NCBI GenBank assembly: GCA_018666295.1
Contig: JABIZW010000118.1
Span: 1-11,986, forward strand
Direction of reading: 5' to 3'
DNA length: 11,986 nucleotides
Origin: Halieaceae bacterium
GTDB taxonomy: Bacteria; Pseudomonadota; Gammaproteobacteria; Pseudomonadales; Halieaceae
The notes under the pieces were generated by a model, which worked only from the letters and a program-made list of their open reading frames with translations, ran no database searches and had not been told where the DNA came from. Below, piece after piece: positions 6,952 to 11,986 of the stretch (its first letter is position 1; each line of letters opens with the position of its first letter). Both the position numbers and the translations under genes were made by a program.

Positions 6952-7539
6952 GACGTCCTGTACTCGACCCTTCATGAAGCGCTCACGATTCTCTCGCTTT
7001 TTCGCGTCATTCTTGCGAAGCAAGACGTAAGCTGAGCCTGTTCCGCCATGGTGAGCTTGGGCTGAGTGAAACGCCTGCACGTCCTCAATATCCTGCAGCC
7101 ACTGGTTGACATAGCCCTTCAATACACCCGAACCCGACTTCTCCTTGTTACCAAACCCTTTTCCATGGGTGATCAGCAAGGTGCGCAGCCCCAGCCGACG
7201 GGCTTCTTTAAAAAATGACCACAGCTCACGCCGGGCTTCGGCGACCGTCATTCGATGCAGGTCAAGTCTAGCCTCGGTTTCGTAGTGCCCCAGCCGCAGT
7301 TTCCTGTACACACCGTTTTGAATCCCAGGTCGCTTAAACTCTAGGACACACCATGCATCGAGCGGCGCAATGCCGTCGTCAGTTAACACATTATCTGCCT
7401 CAGTATCCGTCCGCGTCGCAGACTGACGCCTGAGTGACGCGTCCACCGAGTCAGTTTTCACCAGTCGCTCTCTCGGAGATCGCTTAAGCGGAGTGACGTC
7501 ACTCATTTCGCTTTCGAACAGATCGTTGTCTGGCATCAT
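6949..7539 (-). CDS. smrA: Smr-domain protein, SmrA (YdaL)-like
   Basis: A protein of 196 residues from the chosen start. The C-terminal Smr domain (about 88-177) has Leu-Asp-Leu-His (92-95), Thr-His-Gly-Lys-Gly (124-128) and His-His-Gly-Gly-Thr-Gly-Ser (163-169), then Tyr-Val-Leu-Leu-Arg. The N-terminal part holds Phe-x-x-x-Met-Ser-Asp-Val-x-Pro-Leu-Lys-Arg (8-20), a polar stretch (about 21-55) and Leu-Glu-Phe-Lys-Arg-Pro-Gly-Ile-Gln-Asn-Gly-Val (66-77). These match the layout I recall for E. coli SmrA. Smr domains bind or cut nucleic acid; the related SmrB cuts mRNA at collided ribosomes. The role of this protein is not known to me. The start is ATGATG at 7539/7536 behind GGGAG. A longer frame reaching a TTG at 7623 runs across the probable promoter and is unlikely. 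Confidence 0.87.
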   Translation of the reverse strand: MMPDNDLFESEMSDVTPLKRSPRERLVKTDSVDASLRRQSATRTDTEADNVLTDDGIAPLDAWCVLEFKRPGIQNGVYRKLRLGHYETEARLDLHRMTVAEARRELWSFFKEARRLGLRTLLITHGKGFGNKEKSGSGVLKGYVNQWLQDIEDVQAFHSAQAHHGGTGSAYVLLRKNDAKKRENRERFMKGRVQDV

Positions 7540-7563
7540 CGCGCTCCCGTTCAAGATCTTCGT

Positions 7564-7569
7564 AGTATA
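7564..7569 (-). promoter_or_regulatory. Candidate -10 box for the smrA-like gene
   Basis: TATACT on the minus strand (5/6 to TATAAT), 24 bases upstream of the ATG at 7539. No good -35 box is visible. It overlaps the TATAAT of the divergent cysZ gene by four bases. Confidence 0.4.
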
Positions 7570-7571
7570 AT
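7566..7571 (+). promoter_or_regulatory. Candidate -10 box for cysZ
   Basis: A perfect TATAAT lies 53 bases before the cysZ start, in an 85-base divergent gap. No TTGACA-like -35 stands 16-18 bases upstream, so activation by a factor or a weak promoter is possible. Confidence 0.45.
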
Positions 7572-7624
7572 CACAGGACAGCAAAGATAATCGCGCGACT
7601 CTAATCTTAATTGGACAGGACAAG

Positions 7625-8362
7625 ATGATGTCAGACTTGATGACTGGAATGGGTTACTTTTTTAAAGGTCTCAAGATCATTACGCGTCCTGGACTGCGCG
7701 GATTTGTGATCATTCCGTTGGTCGCAAACGTCGCTGTCTTCCTTGTTATTGCGGGGTCCCTGTACCAACTCATGTCGGGGGTTTATATCGACTTTACGGG
7801 TGAACTGACCAGCACATGGAGCTTTCTGACGTGGATCGTCGCACCGCTGATATGGCTCGTTGGCACATTGCTCTCGGGCTATCTGTCCATTTTTATCGTG
7901 CTTTTTCTGACGTCTCCCTTCCACGGTTTACTCGCCGAGAAAGTGGAGGAGTACGTCACCGGTGAGACGCTGGTCTCGGACAGCTCGGCGGTCCAACTTG
8001 CGCTCGCTGTACCTCGAGGGTTTCTCAGAGAACTGCAAAAGATCGCGCATTACGTCCCCATGGCACTCGCTGTGTTAGTCCTCAGCCTCATTCCCGGGAT
8101 CAATATGGCAGCGCCTCTGTTTTGGATACTGCTGGGCGCCTGGATGATGTCACTGCAGTTCGTGGACTATCCGATGGACAATCACAAACTGTCGTTTGGT
8201 GAGGTTCGTGCGGCGTGTGCCGCCCGCCGTAGCACATCGATCGGCTTTGGCGGGATTGTGGCATTCGTCTCTGGAATACCCCTGCTTAACCTCGTTTTAA
8301 TACCCGCAGCCGTCGCGGGCGCCACCTTACTGTGGTGTGAGGAGCTGCGACCGCTCAAATAG
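7625..8362 (+). CDS. cysZ: CysZ-family sulfate transporter
   Basis: A 245-residue membrane protein of the CysZ (EI24/DUF540) family; the E. coli protein has 253 residues. Hydrophobic segments lie at about 28-48, 68-95, 143-178 and 207-237. The family blocks are clear: Phe-x-x-Gly-Leu-Lys near the N-terminus, Pro-Phe-His-Gly-Leu-Leu-Ala-Glu-Lys-Val-Glu (98-108), Asp-Tyr-Pro-Met-Asp-Asn-His-Lys (181-188), and Ile-Pro-Leu-Leu-Asn-Leu-x-x-x-Pro-x-Ala-Val-Ala-Gly-Ala-Thr (218-234). CysZ is an inner-membrane sulfate uptake protein feeding cysteine synthesis. No other cys gene is adjacent. The first of two ATGs (7625) is reported; AGGA (7617-7620) stands 4 bases before it and 7 before the ATG at 7628, so the second may be the real start. 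Confidence 0.92.
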   Translation: MMSDLMTGMGYFFKGLKIITRPGLRGFVIIPLVANVAVFLVIAGSLYQLMSGVYIDFTGELTSTWSFLTWIVAPLIWLVGTLLSGYLSIFIVLFLTSPFHGLLAEKVEEYVTGETLVSDSSAVQLALAVPRGFLRELQKIAHYVPMALAVLVLSLIPGINMAAPLFWILLGAWMMSLQFVDYPMDNHKLSFGEVRAACAARRSTSIGFGGIVAFVSGIPLLNLVLIPAAVAGATLLWCEELRPLK

Positions 8363-8365
8363 CTA
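8360..8365. other. Abutting palindromic stop codons of cysZ and the helicase gene
   Basis: TAGCTA: plus-strand TAG (8360-8362) ends cysZ, and minus-strand TAG (8365-8363) ends the helicase. The centre sits in a larger palindrome, AGCTAGCT (8361-8368). There is no spacer and no intrinsic terminator. Confidence 0.9.
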
Positions 8366-9571
8366 GCTGTTCACCAGATCGACCGGAACTTGCGTGCACT
8401 TTAACGACTGACCGAGCAGCGCCTCAATTTCAGGCAGAAGAAACGCATTGTCTTCGCTGGCAAAGCTGATCGATACACCCTTCTCACCCGCTCTGCCTGT
8501 ACGACCAATCCTGTGAACGTAATCCTCAGGATCCTCGGGCAAGTCGTAATTCACCACGTGACTCACGCCATCCACGTGAATACCTCGACCGGCTACATCA
8601 GTTGCGATCAACACGCGTAGTCGCCCAGACTTAAACTGCTCGAGCGTCTTTGTTCGCTTGGCCTGCGTGATCTCGCCTGACAATATCCCACACTCAATAC
8701 CACTTTTTTGCAATCGTTCGTGAACGCGTCGCACCTGGTCTCGGCGATTTGCAAAAACGATGACCGACGTCGCCTCAGGCGTTGCCAAAATATTTTTGAG
8801 CACATTTAGCCGATCACGACTCTCAAGAACATACACTTGCTGATCCACGTTTTCGGTCGCGATTCGCTCTGGCTCAATTTCCACCGTGATGGGCTCGTAA
8901 GTCCACTGACTGGCCAGATTCATAATGTCGGGACTAAAGGTGGCCGAGAACAATAGTGTCTGGCGATCTTCTTTTTTCGGCGTAGATCTCACAATGCGCT
9001 TCACCTGAGGTATAAACCCCATATCAAGCATACGGTCCGCCTCATCAAGAACCAGGGACTCCACGCGATCCAAAAACATATCACGCCGTTGAAGAAAATC
9101 AATCAACCGCCCAGGTGTCGCAACAACAATATCGGTGACGCGCTGATTGACCTTTTGTAACTGCTTCGCGTAGTCCGCCCCGCCAATGAGTGTGACCGTA
9201 CTGAGCCCGGTAAACTTCCCGAGTTCTCTCGCATCCTCGCCGATCTGCATCACCAGCTCGCGAGTGGGCGCCAAAATAACCGCTCTGGGTTCTGCTAAAT
9301 AACGCTCTCCCTCAACCGGGTTGTTCAACATGTCATTGAACAGCGTGATCAAAAATGCCGCGGTCTTACCGGTTCCAGTTTGTGCTTTGCCAATCGCATC
9401 GTGCCCTTCCAGCGTGTAGGGCAAAATTCGGGCCTGAATGGGTGAGCACCGCTCAAAGCCCAAGGCATTGATTCCGCGCATGAGCGTCGCATCAAGATCG
9501 AGCGAATCGAACGACACATCCTCGGAGTTTGGCGCCTGGTTTTCGGCGGTTTGGACAACTTGATCAGTCAA
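8363..9571 (-). CDS. rhlB: DEAD-box ATP-dependent RNA helicase, RhlB-like
   Basis: A 402-residue DEAD-box helicase with the full motif set: Q motif (Phe21, Pro-Ile-Gln 44-46), Walker A Ala-Gln-Thr-Gly-Thr-Gly-Lys-Thr (63-70), Pro-Thr-Arg-Glu-Leu (102-106), Asp-Glu-Ala-Asp (176-179), Ser-Ala-Thr (209-211), Ala-Thr-Asp-Val-Ala-Gly-Arg-Gly (323-330), and His-Arg-Ile-Gly-Arg-Thr-Gly-Arg (353-360). It unwinds RNA with ATP in the cytoplasm. The Asn-Tyr-Asp-Leu-Pro-Glu-Asp-Pro-Glu-Asp-Tyr run and the closing Leu-Pro-Glu-Ile-Glu-x-Leu-Leu-Gly are most like RhlB, a degradosome partner. RhlE or another paralogue is possible. The protein ends right after the core and lacks the basic tail of E. coli RhlB. 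The start is TTG: an in-frame TAA lies 6 bases before it, and the next in-frame ATG is at codon 31. Confidence 0.9.
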   Translation of the reverse strand: MTDQVVQTAENQAPNSEDVSFDSLDLDATLMRGINALGFERCSPIQARILPYTLEGHDAIGKAQTGTGKTAAFLITLFNDMLNNPVEGERYLAEPRAVILAPTRELVMQIGEDARELGKFTGLSTVTLIGGADYAKQLQKVNQRVTDIVVATPGRLIDFLQRRDMFLDRVESLVLDEADRMLDMGFIPQVKRIVRSTPKKEDRQTLLFSATFSPDIMNLASQWTYEPITVEIEPERIATENVDQQVYVLESRDRLNVLKNILATPEATSVIVFANRRDQVRRVHERLQKSGIECGILSGEITQAKRTKTLEQFKSGRLRVLIATDVAGRGIHVDGVSHVVNYDLPEDPEDYVHRIGRTGRAGEKGVSISFASEDNAFLLPEIEALLGQSLKCTQVPVDLVNS

Positions 9572-9603
9572 TGGTTTTTACGTCCTTGGGTAGCAGGGCG
9601 CCG

Positions 9604-9612
9604 AGCATAGCA
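9604..9612 (-). promoter_or_regulatory. Candidate extended -10 promoter for the helicase gene
   Basis: Minus strand TGCTATGCT (9612-9604) matches an extended -10 (TG, one base, TATGCT). It would start transcription near 9597, about 26 bases before the TTG. AAGGA (9587-9583) is the only ribosome site and stands 11 bases from the TTG, which is long. No clear -35. Confidence 0.4.
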
Positions 9613-9651
9613 CAATGCCCAAAGAGCGCCTGAGTTATTCGCGTTACGTGG

Positions 9652-9657
9652 TACAGT
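9652..9657 (+). promoter_or_regulatory. Weak candidate -10 box for the MATE exporter gene
   Basis: TACAGT (4/6 to consensus) lies 23 bases before the ATG at 9681. CTGAGT (9630-9635) at 16-base spacing is a poor -35. It would lie downstream of the ATG at 9615, another reason to prefer the later start. Low confidence. Confidence 0.22.
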
Positions 9658-9680
9658 GCGCCGTCACGCGTGGGGGCTGC

Positions 9681-11057
9681 ATGTCCGAAACATTCACTTC
9701 GCTCAGATCAGAATTGACGCATTTTTGGCGGATTGGTTGGCCACTACTGGTCGCCCAGAGCGCACAAATGGGAACCGGTGTTGTCGATACGATTATGGCG
9801 GCACGTTTCGGTGATAAGGATCTCGCTGCAATTGCCATCGGCTTCAACATTTGGCTGCCGCTTTACCTTGTTCTGCTGGGCGTCATGTTTGCCAGTTCTG
9901 CGATCATCGCGCAGGACTTCGGCGCCGGGCGAATACATCGAATTCGCGACCACCTGCCACAGGCGCTGTGGGTGTCTGTTTTCCTCAGCTTGATTGTTGC
10001 ACCGCTGTGCTATTTCAGTCACCTCGGGCTTGGGTGGCTTGGTATCGACGGGCAAACAGCGGAGAAATCCAGCGAGTACATCAAGATGGTCGCATTCGGG
10101 TTTCCTGCCTTGGGTATCTTCATGGCACTGCGCTACCACTGTCAGGGGGTCGGCATCACGTCGCCATTTGCGGTTGCTGCTGTTGTAGGCTTCATCGCCA
10201 ATATTCCACTCAACTATATGTTTATTTTTGGCTTTGGTGATATTCCCGCCATGGGCGCGCAGGGCTGCGGAATCGCAACCGCGATATCAATGTGGCTCTC
10301 GGCAATCGTGATCACGGTGTACGTGCTCCAGAAGAAATCGCTGAGACAGTACATGCCCCCCTGGTCACCCGTTGCACCAAACGCCAACGCGATAAAAGAG
10401 ATTTTAGTACTGGGGTCGCCGGTGGGTGCCACCATGTTTCTGGAGACTGCGGTTTTTGCCGGCATCGCACTCTTAGTCTCCTCTTTGGGAGACACCGCAA
10501 TTGGTGCCCACCAGATCGCCTTTAACGTGTGGGATATGTTTTACATTCCGATGCTAGCCATTGGGTCGGCAATGGCGACTCGAATGGGCCACGCCCTGGG
10601 CGCCCAAAACCAGCAAGGTGTCTTTATGGCGCTCAAGGCCGGTATGTTGTGCTCAGGCATCATCAGTCTCACGACCATGGCAGTCCTTCTGACACTGCCG
10701 ATTACGATCGTCGGCATTTATTCTGAGTCTCCCGACATAACATTGCTTGCTGCTCGACTTCTGAGTCTTGCCGCACTGTTTGTGATTATCGATGCCGTTC
10801 AGATCGTAGGATCGTTTTCAATGCGCGCCTACAAAAAGACGCGCTTCCCATTCATCGCGAGCATGGTCGCCTATTGGCTGATTGCCTTGCCGCTGGGTTA
10901 CTACCTTGGCATTGTGAGAGCGGATAACCTGTTTGACGGCGCCGCTGGGTTCTGGGTCGGTATCATCGTCGGTGTTACCGTCGCGTCAGTTATGATCGCG
11001 GTTCGCCTCGTCTTACTGCTCAAGCAACCCATACCGAAAGATCTTTACGCCGACTAG
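9681..11057 (+). CDS. norM: NorM-type MATE multidrug/sodium antiporter
   Basis: A 458-residue membrane protein with about twelve hydrophobic helices, the usual size for NorM/MdtK. Acidic residues Asp36 (Val-Val-Asp-Thr-Ile-Met-Ala), Glu255 (Phe-Leu-Glu-Thr-Ala) and Asp371 (Ile-Ile-Asp-Ala-Val-Gln) fall at the same numbers I recall as functional in Vibrio cholerae NorM. This supports both the family and the start at 9681. Other MATE marks are Pro-Leu-Asn-Tyr-Met-Phe-Ile-Phe-Gly (176-184) and Gly-Ala-Gln-Gly-Cys-Gly-Ile-Ala-Thr-Ala (192-201). NorM proteins export cationic drugs and metabolites in exchange for Na+ or H+. The real substrate is unknown here. An in-frame ATG at 9615 would add 22 polar residues and is probably not used. 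The gene is convergent with moeB and overlaps it by 4 bases. Confidence 0.94.
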   Translation: MSETFTSLRSELTHFWRIGWPLLVAQSAQMGTGVVDTIMAARFGDKDLAAIAIGFNIWLPLYLVLLGVMFASSAIIAQDFGAGRIHRIRDHLPQALWVSVFLSLIVAPLCYFSHLGLGWLGIDGQTAEKSSEYIKMVAFGFPALGIFMALRYHCQGVGITSPFAVAAVVGFIANIPLNYMFIFGFGDIPAMGAQGCGIATAISMWLSAIVITVYVLQKKSLRQYMPPWSPVAPNANAIKEILVLGSPVGATMFLETAVFAGIALLVSSLGDTAIGAHQIAFNVWDMFYIPMLAIGSAMATRMGHALGAQNQQGVFMALKAGMLCSGIISLTTMAVLLTLPITIVGIYSESPDITLLAARLLSLAALFVIIDAVQIVGSFSMRAYKKTRFPFIASMVAYWLIALPLGYYLGIVRADNLFDGAAGFWVGIIVGVTVASVMIAVRLVLLLKQPIPKDLYAD

Positions 11058-11060
11058 TCG
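11051..11060. other. Palindrome holding both stop codons of norM and moeB
   Basis: CGACTAGTCG is a perfect 10-base palindrome. Plus-strand TAG (11055-11057) ends norM and minus-strand TAG (11056-11054) ends moeB, so the two stops overlap and both proteins end in Asp (GAC TAG). There is no T run and no loop, so it is not an intrinsic terminator. Confidence 0.9.
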
Positions 11061-11800
11061 TGGCCGCAACCGCCAGGGGGTGCAACGGAAAGTCGCTCAA
11101 TGTGTTGCTCTAGCGCGTCATAAACTCTCAGAAGACCCCAGAGTGGTTCGCGTTGCCCCGCAAGATAGATGAGAGCGTCCTGCGCCTGCCAGGCGGCAAT
11201 GACGCCGACCACAGAAGCCAAGACACCTTCACTGCGGCAATCAAACCCTGGCCCGTCGTCGTCGGTAGGTGCGATACAGCGATAACAGCCCTCAACGCGC
11301 GAGCCACTAAATGCAATCACTTGACCGTGAAGGCGGGAAGCAGCGCCCATAATCCAAGGTATGCCAAGTTCCCGCGTGTATTTCTCTATCGAGTGACGGG
11401 ACTCCAAATTATCGGTGGCATCAATAACAAGATCGATATCGGCGAGCATTGACCTGTCGTTAGTCATGTTTTCGCCAAAACGTCGAGTTATGCACTCTAT
11501 CTGCACGTCACCGTTAAGCGCGACGAGTTGGGCCTTTAGCGCTGTGGCTTTATCGGTGCCAATGTCTCGCTCTCGAAAAGCGAGCTGGCGGTGAAGGTTA
11601 CTCATCTCAAGTCTGTCATGATCAACCAGTCGAAGGTGGCCAACGCCTGCCCCAGCTAAAAACAGCCCCACCATGGACCCCAAACCACCGCAGCCCACAA
11701 TAGCGACACGCGCACGACTCAGACGATCCTGTCCTGCAAGGTCAATCTCAGGCAATAAGATCTGCCGCGAATAACGCTCTAGAACCTCGTCACTGATCAT
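11054..11800 (-). CDS. moeB: MoeB/ThiF-family sulfur-carrier adenylyltransferase
   Basis: A 248-residue E1-like enzyme without a rhodanese domain, the size of E. coli MoeB. Seen: Arg-Tyr-Ser-Arg-Gln-Ile-Leu-Leu-Pro-Glu (9-18), nucleotide loop Gly-Cys-Gly-Gly-Leu-Gly-Ser (36-42), Asn-Leu-His-Arg-Gln (68-72), Asp-Lys-Ala-Thr-Ala (83-87), and Asp-Ala-Thr-Asp-Asn (127-131). MoeB activates the MoaD C-terminus with ATP for molybdopterin synthesis; ThiF does the same for ThiS. Cys172 and Cys175 form the first zinc pair, at the same numbers as in E. coli MoeB. The second pair (Cys-x-x-Cys in E. coli) is replaced by Cys245-Gly-His247. The ATG at 11800 overlaps the prmC stop as ATGA and has GGGG 8 bases upstream. 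A GTG at 11809 is the alternative. The neighbour prmC fits the prfA-prmC-moeB order of related bacteria, which favours MoeB. Confidence 0.9.
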   Translation of the reverse strand: MISDEVLERYSRQILLPEIDLAGQDRLSRARVAIVGCGGLGSMVGLFLAGAGVGHLRLVDHDRLEMSNLHRQLAFRERDIGTDKATALKAQLVALNGDVQIECITRRFGENMTNDRSMLADIDLVIDATDNLESRHSIEKYTRELGIPWIMGAASRLHGQVIAFSGSRVEGCYRCIAPTDDDGPGFDCRSEGVLASVVGVIAAWQAQDALIYLAGQREPLWGLLRVYDALEQHIERLSVAPPGGCGHD

Positions 11801-11986
11801 CGCAAGCACCCCCCGGTCACTCTTGGCCTTCCTGCCAAATCATGTCGCAAGCTCACGTCTCTAAACCCGTGGGCCCGGAAAATTTCACCAACATCACTCG
11901 CCTGATCATAGCCGTGCTCAATTAAAAGCCAGCCATCTTTCGTCAGGTATTGTGGTGCCTGAGTGATAATACGTCGAATATCACTG
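11797..11986 (-). CDS. prmC: Peptide chain release factor methyltransferase PrmC, C-terminal end (cut by window edge)
   Basis: The last 62 codons of a minus-strand gene entering from the right edge. The translated piece has Leu-Thr-Lys-Asp-Gly-Trp-Leu-Leu-Ile-Glu-His-Gly-Tyr-Asp-Gln (14-28 of the visible part), Ile-Phe-Arg-Ala-His-Gly-Phe-Arg-Asp-Val (36-45), and a closing His-Asp-Leu-Ala-Gly-Arg-Pro-Arg-Val-Thr-Gly. This is the typical end of PrmC/HemK, which methylates the Gln of the GGQ motif in release factors 1 and 2 using S-adenosylmethionine. The catalytic Asn-Pro-Pro-Tyr motif lies outside the window. Its TGA stop overlaps the moeB ATG by four bases. The translated tail and the moeB linkage agree. 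Confidence 0.9.
   Translation of the reverse strand, partial: SDIRRIITQAPQYLTKDGWLLIEHGYDQASDVGEIFRAHGFRDVSLRHDLAGRPRVTGGCLR

Noticed and set aside
7540..7623. N-terminal extension of the smrA-like gene back to a TTG at 7623.
   Set aside because: It would run through the divergent promoter region. ATGATG at 7539 has GGGAG and begins a family-like N-terminus.
9615..9680. In-frame ATG at 9615 extending the MATE exporter by 22 residues.
   Set aside because: The extra residues are polar and not family-like. The functional Asp36, Glu255 and Asp371 numbering fits the start at 9681, and a candidate -10 box lies between the two starts.
1..11986. Mobile elements, CRISPR arrays, tRNA/rRNA, prophage or defence/toxin genes.
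   Set aside because: Nearly every base is covered by recognisable housekeeping genes in conserved order. No repeats, spacer arrays, transposase motifs or tRNA-like folds were seen on either strand.
1..11986. An undescribed multi-gene system.
   Set aside because: All genes fall in known families with ordinary neighbours. The oddities are at the level of starts, junctions and single residues, and are listed as findings.

Overview
The window looks like ordinary chromosomal backbone of a gammaproteobacterium with moderate GC. The arrangement mreB-mreC-mreD-maf-yhdP, with gatC-gatA-gatB divergent from mreB, is the arrangement I recall for Pseudomonas. The mreB-mreC-mreD-maf part is also shared with E. 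coli. GatCAB, a smrA-type gene, cysZ and a prmC-moeB pair point to a Pseudomonas-like or marine (Cellvibrionales/Halieaceae-like) lineage. The genus cannot be fixed from the sequence alone. I see no mobile element, CRISPR array, rRNA, tRNA or phage gene, and I found no undescribed multi-gene system.

Left third (1-3553, minus strand): a cell-envelope operon reading mreB, mreC, mreD, maf, yhdP (yhdP runs off the left edge). MreB, MreC and MreD are the cytoskeletal and membrane parts of the rod-shape elongasome. Maf is a nucleotide pyrophosphatase. YhdP is an AsmA-like envelope protein involved in lipid transport. Two things are odd. mreC has no ATG, GTG or TTG that would give a whole protein, and seems to start at ATC behind a strong Shine-Dalgarno. 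The rng (RNase G) gene normally found between maf and yhdP is absent, and those two genes overlap.

Middle (3554-6948): a 202-base divergent control region, then the plus-strand gatCAB operon. It encodes the three subunits of the tRNA-dependent amidotransferase, which converts Asp-tRNA(Asn) and/or Glu-tRNA(Gln) to the amidated form. Both internal junctions are TGATG overlaps.

Right half (6949-11986): single genes of alternating orientation. These are smrA-like (minus), cysZ (plus), an RhlB-like DEAD-box RNA helicase (minus), a NorM-type MATE exporter (plus), and a minus-strand prmC-moeB pair with prmC cut by the right edge. The three convergent junctions (gatB/smrA, cysZ/helicase, norM/moeB) have no spacer at all. 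The stop codons of the facing genes abut or overlap inside short palindromes, so there is no room for a conventional intrinsic terminator between them. Every gene-free stretch is under 210 bases.
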